From Flavobacterium zepuense (GTDB lineage: Bacteria; Bacteroidota; Bacteroidia; Flavobacteriales; Flavobacteriaceae): a stretch of 64,000 nt of DNA. Both the position numbers and the translations under genes were made by a program. Where the stretch lies: assembly GCF_007097145.1 (NCBI RefSeq), contig NZ_VJVZ01000001.1, forward strand, positions 124,001 to 188,000, in the 5' to 3' direction. This document shows positions 8,645 through 17,340 of the stretch, piece after piece (within the stretch, counting starts at the first letter, position 1; each line of letters opens with the position of its first letter). Under the pieces are notes generated by a model, which was given only the letters and a program-made list of their open reading frames with translations, was not told the origin of the DNA and searched no databases.

Positions 8645-9780
8645 ACCGCTTTCTGGATTATTGGTTCCGAGGTAGATTCCAGTGCGCTAAAAAGTTCCAG
8701 TGCATTCTTAAATGCCTGGTCCATATTAAAATACTTATAATTAGCCAGCCTGCCTACAAAATACACATCGGCTAACGCTTCAGCGTCTACTTTATATTTT
8801 TCGTAAATATGTTGGTTTCTGGCATTGGGTACCGGATAGTATGGATCGCCTTCATCGGTAGTGTATTCTTTTACAATGGTTGTTCTCGCCGATTTTTGGT
8901 TACCAAAGTGCTTGTATTCAATAATCCGCGTAAAACCAACTTCATTGCCGGGATAATTTACCACGGAATTTTCCTGGAAATATTCGGCATCAACGGTTTC
9001 TGATACAAAATTTATCGAGCGGTACTCCAGCTTGTCTTCAAGGCTGTGCTTAAACTCGAAAAAGCGGTCAATAGGCCCGGTATAGAACAGCTTCTCATAG
9101 CCGGTAACTCCATCTTTTATATCAAAGAAATCGGTTTCCAGCTGCACTTCAATATTTGGATGATCCAGTATGGCTTCAAACAACTGTGTATAACCGCCTG
9201 CCGGTAATGCCTGGTACGTATCTGAAAAATAGCGGTCGTCATAATTAGTGCGCACCGGTATACGGTCGAGTACAGAAGCATCAAGCTCCTCCGGGTACTT
9301 GTCCCATTGCTTCTTGGTATAATGGCGGAACATTTTTTCATACAGCACCGCGCCTACCTTGTTCAGTACTGCCTCCTCGCCATTAGTCGGGTTAAGATAG
9401 GGTTCGCGGTTGTCATCCAGCCATTTTTTCATATCAGCTTCAGAGCTGATGTTTAGCCCGAATATCTTATTTACCGTAGTAATATTTACAGGAATGGGCA
9501 GCAGGGCACCATCTACTTTTGCTACCACCTTATGCTCCCAATTGTACCAGTTGCTGTAACGGTTTACATAATCCCACACCTGCTCATCATTAGTATGAAA
9601 AAGATGCGCGCCATATTTAGATACCAGTATACCGTTTTCATCGACGTAGTCGTAGCAATTGCCTGCAATATGGTTACGCTTTTCTATGATAAGCACTTTT
9701 TTGCCAATTTCCGCATATTGCTGTGCCAATACCGCACCCGATATCCCTGCACCTATAATTACTATATCTGCTCTCATCAT
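8641..9780 (-). CDS. glf: UDP-galactopyranose mutase
   Basis: 379 residues, the usual length. It converts UDP-galactopyranose to UDP-galactofuranose with reduced FAD. The N-terminal dinucleotide site is IVIIGAGISGAVLA (about residues 5-18), followed by EKRNHIAGNCYDY and KYGAHLFHT, all hallmarks of Glf, and by the active-site region FRHYTKKQW. Conserved Arg/Tyr positions occur near PVRTNYDDRYF and near PVPNARN. The start codon shares its A with the stop of the upstream glycosyltransferase (TAATG), and the gene runs into the GH1-like gene through ATGA, giving a tight three-gene operon. Its product would supply galactofuranose donor for a surface polysaccharide or glycolipid. Confidence 0.95.
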   Translation of the reverse strand: MMRADIVIIGAGISGAVLAQQYAEIGKKVLIIEKRNHIAGNCYDYVDENGILVSKYGAHLFHTNDEQVWDYVNRYSNWYNWEHKVVAKVDGALLPIPVNITTVNKIFGLNISSEADMKKWLDDNREPYLNPTNGEEAVLNKVGAVLYEKMFRHYTKKQWDKYPEELDASVLDRIPVRTNYDDRYFSDTYQALPAGGYTQLFEAILDHPNIEVQLETDFFDIKDGVTGYEKLFYTGPIDRFFEFKHSLEDKLEYRSINFVSETVDAEYFQENSVVNYPGNEVGFTRIIEYKHFGNQKSARTTIVKEYTTDEGDPYYPVPNARNQHIYEKYKVDAEALADVYFVGRLANYKYFNMDQAFKNALELFSALESTSEPIIQKAV

Positions 9781-10901
9781 TATTTTACGGTATTTTTAAT
9801 TATAGCCTGCATTTTTTCTACGGTAACATCCCATGAAGTTTTTTCAAGAATATCGCTGTAATCTGTGGGGTTAAGCACATTATTGTTTGCAAGCATTGCG
9901 TCAATGGCTTTTGAGAATTCTCCTGAATTACTTATTATGGTAACATCTTCGCTGTAATCGCGCACTACATCATAAATGGCAGTAGAGATGATTGGTTTGC
10001 CGGCCGCCATATATTCTAGGGTTTTGGTGGGGCTTATATATTTAGTAGCGTCATTTAAGGCAAATGGCATCATGGCGATGCTAAATGCTTTGAGATAACC
10101 CGGCAGTTCCTTATAATCTTTCATACCCAAATAATGGATGTTGTGCAGCCTGGGCAGGTCGTGTTCGCCTATTTTGGCCAGTGGACCAATCATGACAAAA
10201 CTAACCTCCGGTTTAAGAATTGCCGTTTCTTTTAGCAAATCCAGATTAATACGTTCGTCAATTACCCCGAAATATCCCACTATAGGACTTTTTATAGTCA
10301 CAATATCTTCCGGAATCGCAAGTCCGTTAAGTGCTTTCGAAAAGTGATCTCTGTCTACCGAACTTGGGAAACAGTACACATTTTCATGGTGTTTTACTTT
10401 AGATTCGTATAGCGATTTGCCTCCTGTAAACACGATATCCGCCCTGTCCATAAGGCTGCGCTCCTGGCTTACCAGTTTTTCGGGGGCGCCTTTAAACAGG
10501 GAAAGCTCGTCCATACAGTCGTAGACAACCGTGTCAAAATCAAAATAATCTAAAAGCGGCAGGAACGAGGCCGAATAGAACCAGCCTGTAGCTGTGTTTT
10601 TGTTAGTATACTGGGGAAGTATACCTGCTATTTCGTCAATATGGTACACATTAGGCTGTAGTATGTGAAGGTTAGCAGCGACCTCAACAAGGCGGCTGCC
10701 CTCCTGTTCAGGGCGGTGCCATGGCTCTTCTATAAGCAATATCTTAAGGCTTTTTGCAAGCCGGCTGATAATGTGCTGCGGGCGCTGGTACACAAAATCC
10801 CAGCGCAAGTGGCAAAACACCACCATATCGTATTTGATGTTGTCGTTATTATCACCTGTTGAAGCCGGAATACCGCTTTTTTTTTTATATACTGTCTGCA
10901 T
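9780..10901 (-). CDS. Glycosyltransferase family 1/4-type, probably surface glycan synthesis
   Basis: 373 residues if started at the second possible ATG (10899-10901). Starting at 10952 would add 17 hydrophobic residues unlike a cytoplasmic GT-B enzyme. It has the pattern HLRWDFVYQRPQHI at the N-terminus, VVYDCMDE in the middle, and the C-terminal GT-B donor site with ISPTKTLEYMAAGKPIIST, including the Glu of the EX7E-like motif. It should transfer a sugar from a nucleotide donor to a lipid or glycan. It is the first gene of the operon with glf and the GH1-like gene. A run of ten A (coding strand) codes for three Lys just after the start and could slip. Confidence 0.85.
   Translation of the reverse strand: MQTVYKKKSGIPASTGDNNDNIKYDMVVFCHLRWDFVYQRPQHIISRLAKSLKILLIEEPWHRPEQEGSRLVEVAANLHILQPNVYHIDEIAGILPQYTNKNTATGWFYSASFLPLLDYFDFDTVVYDCMDELSLFKGAPEKLVSQERSLMDRADIVFTGGKSLYESKVKHHENVYCFPSSVDRDHFSKALNGLAIPEDIVTIKSPIVGYFGVIDERINLDLLKETAILKPEVSFVMIGPLAKIGEHDLPRLHNIHYLGMKDYKELPGYLKAFSIAMMPFALNDATKYISPTKTLEYMAAGKPIISTAIYDVVRDYSEDVTIISNSGEFSKAIDAMLANNNVLNPTDYSDILEKTSWDVTVEKMQAIIKNTVK
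10877..10886 (-). repeat. Poly(A)10 tract in the 5' end of the glycosyltransferase gene
   Basis: Ten consecutive T on the plus strand (A on the coding strand) lie at codons 5-8 of the glycosyltransferase. A one-base change would shut the gene off about 25 bases after its start. This is the longest homopolymer I noticed within a coding region in the window; a longer T run at 50846-50856 is intergenic. Confidence 0.6.
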
Positions 10902-10959
10902 AGAAATAAATGAAGTTTGAGGGTTGTTTAAAAGCAAGAGTAAAATGTACAATAATGAG

Positions 10960-10990
10960 AAAAAAGCATCTCCGTTAAGAAGGTGCTTTT
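10960..10990 (-). terminator. Probable terminator of the YciE-paralogue gene
   Basis: An inverted repeat (AAAAGCACCT and AGATGCTTTT, one mismatch on this strand) lies 45 bases after the stop of the gene at 11035-11733 and is followed on the minus strand by TTTTTTCTC. It stands between that gene and the glycosyltransferase operon, so the two are separate units. Confidence 0.55.
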
Positions 10991-11034
10991 ACAATAGCTG
11001 CTGGGCAGTACTGTAGAATAAATTTTGGCTATAA

Positions 11035-11733
11035 TTATTCTGTGTCAGGACGTTCAGATCCTTCTTCGCCTTCAACTTCTTCACCGGCAGCATCAAAATT
11101 GATGGTATTGTAAGCCGCTTCGGTAAGAGTTACGTCTGCTTCTTTTTCTTCGGCAAGGGTTTCAGCCAGTATGCCGGCCACCTCATCCTCGCCAAGTGTT
11201 TTGGCAAAAGCCACGAGCGTACCATAAGTAGCAATCTCGTAATGCTCCACTTTTTGCGATGCGGCTATGATACCAGCATCACGCACAGGGCCTTCCTGGG
11301 TACTTTCCATTATGTCCTGGGCTTCTTTGATAAGGCCGTCCATAGCCTCGCATTTTTTAGCAACGGCTTTTTCGCCTATCAGTTCAAATACCCTTTCAAG
11401 GCGTTGTACCTGCTGTTCAGTTACTGCAGTGTGCTCTTTAATTGCCTGTACCAGCGCTTCGGTAGTAGCATTTTTTGACATTTTAGGCAGGGCTTTGGTA
11501 AGTGCTTTCTCTGCCCAGTAAATATCTTTAAGGCTGTCTACAAAAAGTTCACGTAGGCCTTCGGCGGCAGAACGCTTAGCTGTAACTACGCCCCTATTGC
11601 CTGTTTTTGATGCGGCAGGCTTTAGGGTTGTTTTTGCAGCAGTTGTTTTAGTATCGGCTGCCTTAGGGGCAGTTGTTTTTGCAGCGCCATTTTTTGCGCC
11701 TGTGGCCTTAGATGGCCGAGATGGAGTTTTCAT
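11035..11733 (-). CDS. YciE/YciF-type ferritin-like protein with Lys/Ala-rich N-terminal tail
   Basis: 232 residues. Residues 1-55 are a low-complexity, basic Ala/Lys/Thr tail, resembling the C-terminal tails of histone-like proteins, and might bind DNA. From about residue 57 the DUF892 core starts (EGLRELFVDSLKDIYWAEKAL) and continues through HYEIATYGTLVAFAKTLG and LAEEKEAD, very close to the gene at 4577-5176. The last 17 residues are strongly acidic. The gene stands alone between an intergenic region of 330 bases and a terminator. The paralogue next to catalase suggests a shared stress role. Whether the basic tail localises the protein to the nucleoid, Dps-style, is inference. Confidence 0.88.
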   Translation of the reverse strand: MKTPSRPSKATGAKNGAAKTTAPKAADTKTTAAKTTLKPAASKTGNRGVVTAKRSAAEGLRELFVDSLKDIYWAEKALTKALPKMSKNATTEALVQAIKEHTAVTEQQVQRLERVFELIGEKAVAKKCEAMDGLIKEAQDIMESTQEGPVRDAGIIAASQKVEHYEIATYGTLVAFAKTLGEDEVAGILAETLAEEKEADVTLTEAAYNTINFDAAGEEVEGEEGSERPDTE

Positions 11734-12063
11734 TATAAGTAGTTTTTTAAGGTGCGTTTATTATTTAACACAAATCTCCCCCTATTACTATAATTATGTC
11801 TTACATGATTTTGCGCCAGCTTTGTATAATGTTACCCATTTATTATTTTAAATTATAATTATATGTTAATTTTTCAATTCAAATGAGAATTTTTTAATGA
11901 TTTGCCAAAACAATAATGTAACTAAAGTTGCAGAAGATGTAAAACAAAAACGGAAAGAATAAGCTAATTTTATACATAATAACTACCGCGCCCTTAAGGC
12001 ACGGCGCAGTTATAAGCAAATATTAATAATATTTACTACATTAGATGATGAGGAACTTTTACT
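11734..12063. other. 330-base intergenic region between two divergent genes
   Basis: A+T-rich sequence between the YciE paralogue (minus) and the histidine kinase (plus). It must contain both promoters. I see no RNA gene, coding fragment or clear operator. A short GC-rich inverted stretch near 11988-12012 (CGCGCC...GGCGCAG) is too imperfect to call. Confidence 0.5.
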
Positions 12064-12861
12064 ATGGATAAAAACCCAATAGCCTTAGCTAAAATAATGG
12101 CTGAGAATGAAGCATTGCTACAAAGCAACCGCGAACTTAAAGCGCATAATAAAGAGTTATCCCTTTTTAATTATGTGGCAAGCCATGACCTTCAGGAGCC
12201 GCTGCGTAAGATGCATACATTTGTTAAAATGATTGCCGACGACAAGGACAACCATATTTCCGGAGACAGTGCAATCTATATAGAAAGGATTTTAGTGTCG
12301 GCCTCCAGGATGCAACGCCTTATTGAAGACCTCTTGCACTACAGCCATGTGGATACGTTACACGAGAACGGATATGAGTTATCAGATATAAATATCATTG
12401 TACAAGATGCGCTAACTGATTTCAACGAGACTATTAAGAACACAAGGGCAAAAGTTACTGTTACTACCCTGCCCAATATAAAACTTATCCCTCCGTTAGT
12501 ATATCAGGTAATACATAACCTTATAGGCAATGCGTTAAAATACCGTAATAAAGATGAGCAGCCCATATTACGTATTTCTTATGAATTAGCCAACCGGGAA
12601 GAAATAGCGCCCATTGAAGGAAAACATGAACATGCCGATTATTATAAGATAATCATAGCTGATAATGGAATAGGATTTCTACAAGAACAGTCAGAACTTA
12701 TTTTTGAGCCGTTCCAGAGGCTGCATAGTAAAGATAAATATGAGGGTACAGGAATAGGGCTGGCAATTTGTAAAAAGATAATGACAAGGCATAAAGGCTA
12801 TATAACAGCGCAAAGCAACCCTGGAAGAGGAACAAAATTTAATTTATATTTTCCGGTTTAA
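12064..12861 (+). CDS. Soluble sensor histidine kinase without a recognisable sensor domain
   Basis: 265 residues, no membrane segment. A short coiled coil (about residues 8-34) leads into the HisKA domain with the phosphoacceptor His41 in VASHDLQEPLRK, the form seen in phytochrome-type kinases. The ATPase domain follows, with N box HNLIGNALKYRNK, G1 box IADNGIGF and GTGIGLAICKKI. It lacks any input domain, so its signal must come through a partner. Its stop codon directly abuts the convergent response-regulator gene at 12862-13308 and an AraC-type gene lies beyond. A stand-alone receiver at 14133-14558 could be another partner. Confidence 0.9.
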   Translation: MDKNPIALAKIMAENEALLQSNRELKAHNKELSLFNYVASHDLQEPLRKMHTFVKMIADDKDNHISGDSAIYIERILVSASRMQRLIEDLLHYSHVDTLHENGYELSDINIIVQDALTDFNETIKNTRAKVTVTTLPNIKLIPPLVYQVIHNLIGNALKYRNKDEQPILRISYELANREEIAPIEGKHEHADYYKIIIADNGIGFLQEQSELIFEPFQRLHSKDKYEGTGIGLAICKKIMTRHKGYITAQSNPGRGTKFNLYFPV

Positions 12862-13308
12862 CTACTGATAGCTTAGCATAAAATTTTCCTTACTTAGCCC
12901 ATCGGTCATATATTGCCAGTTTATATACAAAACTTCAAGCAAAATTTTCTTAAGCAAGGCAGGGTCGTTTGGCTTTTTAATAAATACATTAGCCCCGGCA
13001 GATAATACTTCATTTTGGATAGCCGGAAGCGAAAGGCTGGTGTATATTGCTACGGACATATCAATATACCTGCTTTTAGACCTTATTTCTTTGAGGCATA
13101 CAAAACCATTTTTACCAGGCATATTTAAATCCAAAAATAAAATGTCAGGTATTGTTTCGGCCCCTTCAATGTAATCCATTAAATCGGTACCATTTTCGCA
13201 AATGCTCAGGCGGTGGTTGATTTTAAGGTCTTTAAAAGCATTCTTAAAAAACAGGCGGTCATCGCGGTCGTCTTCCGCTAACAGGATGTGTACTTCATTT
13301 ACTGTCAT
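12862..13308 (-). CDS. Stand-alone receiver-domain response regulator (Rcp1-like)
   Basis: 148 residues, one receiver domain and no output domain. The acidic pocket is AEDDRDD (about residues 11-17), the phosphorylated Asp is Asp60 in LFLDLNMPG, the Thr/Ser switch is in AIYTSLS and the Lys is in VFIKKP. Receivers of this type usually pair with phytochrome-like kinases and relay phosphate, which fits the convergent HisKA kinase whose stop codon touches this gene. The downstream end directly meets that gene; the start lies 11 bases after the stop of the AraC-type gene, so the two minus-strand genes form an operon. Confidence 0.9.
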   Translation of the reverse strand: MTVNEVHILLAEDDRDDRLFFKNAFKDLKINHRLSICENGTDLMDYIEGAETIPDILFLDLNMPGKNGFVCLKEIRSKSRYIDMSVAIYTSLSLPAIQNEVLSAGANVFIKKPNDPALLKKILLEVLYINWQYMTDGLSKENFMLSYQ

Positions 13309-13319
13309 AATTTAGTTCT

Positions 13320-13883
13320 TTAGTTCAATACGGCCCTTAAGCTTCTCCTGTTAATTGATAATTTTTGAAAGGCACTTGGCGTTAGCCCCGTCATGTTTTT
13401 AAACTGGTTAGATAAATGCGCCACACTGCTGTACTGCAGCCTGTATGAAATCTCAGTAAGTGATAAGCCTTCCTGCAATAATAATTTTTTTACAAACTCA
13501 ATTTTATGAAAAATTATAAAGCTTTCAATAGATATATGGCACATTTCGGTAAATACATTAGCCAGCGTCCTGTAATTTTCATTTAAAGTATCGGCGAGGT
13601 ATGCAGAAATCTTCAGGGTAGGCAACGCATTATTTTTATAAAGGATATCTGTAATTAAAGATTTTACTTTTTGCACCAAAATCGCTTTATAATCATCTAT
13701 AATTTCAATCCCGAAATTTTTCAGGTCTTCAAGTAATTGCTGATATTTATCCCTGCAAATACCTAACGGAAAACTTACACTCCCATCAGGATTAAGGTTA
13801 TAGGAAATTCCCGTTCCCGATAGCTTATCATGTAGTACAGACCTGCACAATTTTTCTATATTATACTTTAAGTATACATTCAT
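13320..13883 (-). CDS. AraC-family transcriptional regulator
   Basis: 187 residues. The C-terminal 100 residues are the two-helix-turn-helix AraC DNA-binding domain, ending in the typical LTEISYRLQYSSVAHLSNQFKN motif followed by TGLTPSAF. The N-terminal about 80 residues have no domain I recognise (MNVYLKYNIEKLCRSVLHDKL start). It is upstream of, and probably co-transcribed with, the single-domain receiver at 12862-13308, which suggests that the phosphorelay and this regulator act on the same targets. The targets are not evident from sequence. Confidence 0.85.
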   Translation of the reverse strand: MNVYLKYNIEKLCRSVLHDKLSGTGISYNLNPDGSVSFPLGICRDKYQQLLEDLKNFGIEIIDDYKAILVQKVKSLITDILYKNNALPTLKISAYLADTLNENYRTLANVFTEMCHISIESFIIFHKIEFVKKLLLQEGLSLTEISYRLQYSSVAHLSNQFKNMTGLTPSAFQKLSINRRSLRAVLN

Positions 13884-14132
13884 GGCAAAGGTGTGTAATT
13901 AAGGTTACCAATGTACAGCATTTCAAACTATGCCCTAAGCAAATGGTAGTAAATTGGGATAACAATAACGTTATGTAACCGTTTTGTAAGGACATTTTTA
14001 GATTTGTAAGGTATAGTTACTATAACTTCTGGTTAATTTTAAAATGGCATTAGCTGCTTTTTATGATTATTTTATAATAGCTATTTTAACTGATTAAATA
14101 TCTTTACTATAAACTAATCAAACAGTACTACT

Positions 14133-14558
14133 ATGTCAAAATCAGGCGCGCTGGTCATTATAGAAGATGACATAGATGACAGGATATTTCTGGAAAAAAT
14201 ATTTAAGGATATAGGCTTTAAAAATGAAGTAATCTGGTTTTCTAACACCGATGATGCTTTTGCATTTTTAAACACTACAATTAAGATAATATTTATTATA
14301 TTCTCAGACGTGAGCCTCCCGGGGCAAAGCGGACTCGATTTTAAGAAGCAACTCGATGGTAACCCAAAATTAAGGCAAAAGAGTATTCCCTTTATCTTTT
14401 ACTCAACATCAGCCAACCAGCAGGAAGTTAATGAGGCATATACCCAGATGACCATCCAGGGGTTCTTCAAAAAAGAGAACAACATCCAAGACACTACCGA
14501 AATGCTCAAGACCATATTTGCATACTGGTCGCTGTGCAGGCATCCTAATACGCAGTGA
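14133..14558 (+). CDS. Stand-alone receiver-domain response regulator
   Basis: 141 residues with a single receiver domain: acidic cluster IIEDDIDDR (about residues 9-17), phosphoacceptor Asp59 in IFSDVSLPG, Ser/Thr at FYSTSA and Lys in GFFKKE. It has no output domain. It is divergent from the AraC-type gene, with 249 bases in between. That gap contains TAGATTTG at 13999-14006, an exact match to the Bacteroidota -7 consensus, though about 125 bases from the start. It resembles the receiver at 12862-13308 in type but differs in sequence, so the cluster carries two receivers for one visible kinase. Confidence 0.88.
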   Translation: MSKSGALVIIEDDIDDRIFLEKIFKDIGFKNEVIWFSNTDDAFAFLNTTIKIIFIIFSDVSLPGQSGLDFKKQLDGNPKLRQKSIPFIFYSTSANQQEVNEAYTQMTIQGFFKKENNIQDTTEMLKTIFAYWSLCRHPNTQ

Positions 14559-14629
14559 TTGCCCGGTATAGTTATGCCTTGTATAGATATTATTATAATC
14601 GATGTATGGAATCAATTAGAAACTAAACC

Positions 14630-15100
14630 ATGAAGACAATAAACAAGATTATAATTGCCGGTGCCGTAGGAACAACATTCATGACTTTATACAGCATGCT
14701 AAGATCTAAACAAGACAATCAGGAATATTCTGAACCGGTACTGATTAATGAGCTAATTGATAATTCAAAAAATCTTCCTGCTATAAAAAATGAAATAACA
14801 CATCCTGCCGGATATATCCTTCACTATGTAACCGGAGTAGGTTTTGTTAGCTTGTATTGGCTGCTATGGAAAAAAGTTTTGTTGCGGCCAAGTGGGTTTA
14901 GAATAGTTATAGTGGGAGGACTGAGCGGCCTGACGGGTATTGCAGTATGGAAAATTCTTTTTAAACAACACAACAGTCATCCTTATAATAACCGTTTTGG
15001 GTATTATAAGCAGCTACTTACCGCCCATATTATATTTTCGGCAACCGCACTTGTAACATATAAAGCTTTAGGAACATCTAAACGATATTATTTATCTTAA
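14630..15100 (+). CDS. Small integral membrane protein, function unknown
   Basis: 156 residues. Hydrophobic segments are visible at about residues 6-24, 62-82, 88-108 and 130-150, giving probably four membrane helices, with a polar loop of about 35 residues after the first. I do not recognise the family. It starts 71 bases after the receiver gene on the same strand and may be co-transcribed with it. No enzymatic motif is visible. Confidence 0.65.
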   Translation: MKTINKIIIAGAVGTTFMTLYSMLRSKQDNQEYSEPVLINELIDNSKNLPAIKNEITHPAGYILHYVTGVGFVSLYWLLWKKVLLRPSGFRIVIVGGLSGLTGIAVWKILFKQHNSHPYNNRFGYYKQLLTAHIIFSATALVTYKALGTSKRYYLS

Positions 15101-15154
15101 GTAGGGGTATATAAAGGTAAAAAAGACAGTACTGCTGATTACGCTGTATTTTTT

Positions 15155-15602
15155 ATCAGAACTTTATTAAGCCGTACTTATCAATAACATCGGTTACTTC
15201 TATACCAAAATGAATTATCGTTCTAATGCCCGCCTTTATAGCTTTTTTCTGCAATAAATTAAATTGCGCCTCCAAATACCTGCCAAACAGCAGGCGGGGC
15301 AGCACCTAATCATTAAAGTTTAGCGGGATTATATGGTAAGGCTCATGTACCTCTTTACTAACCGTGCACACTTATCCGTGTATATGGGTTACAATAGCAG
15401 GTATCTCGTTACCCTATACATTGTTTATGTGCTCCACATTAGCGCCTTTTGCACTGTATGGTATACCGGCACCAAGTTGCTGTTTGCGTTAAAATATCTC
15501 TATTTCAATATTGTTACGGTCGCTTTCTACCAGTCGTTTATACATAAACAATTCGCTGGGGCCTCCGCCCAGTATTGCAATGCGTTTTTTAATGTCTTCC
15601 AT
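15155..15602 (-). pseudogene. Decayed 5' fragment of an FAD/NAD(P)-binding protein gene (duplicate of 32035-33774)
   Basis: The minus strand from the ATG at 15600-15602 matches the first about 145 codons of the intact gene at 32035-33774, including the FAD-site codons for the IAILGGGPSG region and the AGxPY segment. The reading frame is broken. Where the intact copy has codons for NDYKVLP, this copy has lost three bases, joining TA and G into a TAG stop (near 15308), and other small changes follow. Similarity ends at about 15155, without the rest of the gene. The 5' flank is also copied (see the repeat entry). It is most likely non-functional. Confidence 0.85.
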
Positions 15603-15755
15603 TATAGTATAGTGATTAATAACCGTGCAGCACTAAGATAAAACGAGTATTATTAATTTTTTCAGTAATAAATCTTAAATAAATAGCTTTTGCTTAATTT
15701 TAAAACTTTCCGGTAAAATATTACATTAAGTTTTATATAATATTTATAATACCTG
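15155..15755 (-). repeat. 600-bp direct repeat, left copy (partner at about 33322-33928)
   Basis: The repeat covers the fragment above plus about 150 bases upstream of its ATG. The upstream part is best conserved, by eye about nine bases in ten, including long identical runs around AAATAAATAGCTTTTGCTTAA. Both copies lie in the same orientation about 18.2 kb apart, flanking the helicase, DUF2252 and G+C-rich island region. Confidence 0.85.
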
Positions 15756-15798
15756 CATTGCACTTATACATAATTTAGGCTACAATAATTTATAACAA

Positions 15799-17334
15799 AT
15801 GGATACCGCTACCACCACTACCCCACATATAAAACCTGCAAAAAAGCTGTACACTTATCAGGAATCTGATATTGCCTTGCTGTTTCAAAAAATGGAACAG
15901 AGCAATACACCACAGCGCCTCTTATACCAGTTGCCTACCGGAGGCGGCAAAACGGTAATTTTCTCGGAAATTGCTAAAAGGTATATCGAAAAATTCGGTA
16001 AAAAAGTAGTGGTACTTACCCACCGTGTTGAGTTGTGCAGGCAAACATCGGTTACATTAAAAAACTCCGGTGTGACTAACAGAGCCATTAACAGCACCGT
16101 AAAAAAGATAAGCAAAAAAGACGATTATACCTGCTATGTGGCTATGGTAGAGACGCTAAAGAACAGGATTAAAGACGGCCAGGTAAATACCGATGCTGTG
16201 GGTCTTGTTATTATAGATGAAGCCCACCATAACTCGTTCCAGAAATTGCTGGGCAAGTTTAAAAACGCTACCATTATAGGCGTTACCGCTACACCTTTTA
16301 GCTCAGATATTAGTTTGCCGATGCACAAAAATTACAGTGAACTTATTGTGGGCGAACCCATTGGATCGCTTATAGCGCAGGGTTTTTTGGCAAAGCCAAA
16401 AACCTGGCGCTATGATGTAGAGCTTAACTCCTTAAAAACCGGCGTGCATGGCGATTTTACCGTTAGCACCTCTGATGCTTTATATTCGGCGCCCGCCATG
16501 CTGGAACTGTTACTTCATGCGTATGAAGAGCACTCTAAAAACAAAAAGACGCTGATATTTAATACCGGTATTTTTACTTCACGGGCCGTTTGCCAGCTGT
16601 TTACTGATGCAGGCTATGATTGCAGACACCTGGATAATAAGACCCTTGCGGGAGAGCGAGCCGAAATCTTAAAATGGTTTAAAAAAACTAAGGGTGCCAT
16701 ACTTACATCGGTTTCTATACTTACAACAGGGTTTGATGAGCCTTCTGTGCAAACCGTAATATTAAACCGCGCCACTAACTCGCTCACGCTATACCACCAG
16801 ATGATAGGCCGCGGATCGCGCAGGTTGCCGCAAAAAAAGACATTTAATATTATAGACCTGGGCAACAATACCGACCGTTTTGGCGAATGGAACGCTCCCG
16901 TAGACTGGAAATATGTTTTTGAAAACCCTGAGCAGTACCATGAGAGCATGAACAGCCATACTGAATATGAAAGCCATGGTATTCCGGCTGAAGTGCGGTC
17001 AAAATTTCCCAACAGCCTGGAGGTTTCGTTTGATGTGCAGGAGGCGCACAGGCTGGCTCTGGAAAATGGGCTGAAACCGAAGATCGTTATACGCGACTCA
17101 TTAAGGCAGCACGCCCTGATGTGCGCCGATAATGCCGAAACAATTACCGATGCCCTGCACCTTAGCGATGAGCTGGATAAAGAAATTAACTGGAGGATTA
17201 AGCAATATGCCAAATGCCTGGGCAAGGTCACAAAAAATTATACCGACTGGCTACAGAATGATTACAGGGCCAAACTAAGGATACTAATTCAAAAAATTAT
17301 GCACCGCCGCGAACTGCTGGCGGCTGCCAAATAG
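15799..17334 (+). CDS. Superfamily 2 DEAD/DEAH-box helicase
   Basis: 511 residues. Helicase motifs in order: Q-like start TYQESDI, motif I PTGGGKT, Ia LTHRVELCRQ, motif II DEAHH, motif III GVTATPF, motif IV region TLIFNTGI, motif V SILTTGFDEP and motif VI QMIGRGSR. The C-terminal about 130 residues are helical with no named domain. It resembles the UvrB/type III restriction helicase branch (SSL2-like), and would use ATP to move on or unwind nucleic acid. It lacks nuclease or methylase neighbours, so a restriction role is not supported. Six bases separate it from the DUF2252 gene, so the two are an operon. The decayed FAD-gene copy lies just upstream. Confidence 0.9.
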   Translation: MDTATTTTPHIKPAKKLYTYQESDIALLFQKMEQSNTPQRLLYQLPTGGGKTVIFSEIAKRYIEKFGKKVVVLTHRVELCRQTSVTLKNSGVTNRAINSTVKKISKKDDYTCYVAMVETLKNRIKDGQVNTDAVGLVIIDEAHHNSFQKLLGKFKNATIIGVTATPFSSDISLPMHKNYSELIVGEPIGSLIAQGFLAKPKTWRYDVELNSLKTGVHGDFTVSTSDALYSAPAMLELLLHAYEEHSKNKKTLIFNTGIFTSRAVCQLFTDAGYDCRHLDNKTLAGERAEILKWFKKTKGAILTSVSILTTGFDEPSVQTVILNRATNSLTLYHQMIGRGSRRLPQKKTFNIIDLGNNTDRFGEWNAPVDWKYVFENPEQYHESMNSHTEYESHGIPAEVRSKFPNSLEVSFDVQEAHRLALENGLKPKIVIRDSLRQHALMCADNAETITDALHLSDELDKEINWRIKQYAKCLGKVTKNYTDWLQNDYRAKLRILIQKIMHRRELLAAAK

Positions 17335-17340
17335 GGAGCT

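Noticed and set aside
16614..17231. 205-codon open frame on the minus strand inside the helicase gene
   Set aside because: It is antisense to conserved helicase motifs, its product is Ser/Arg-rich without any family pattern, and the plus-strand gene explains the region.
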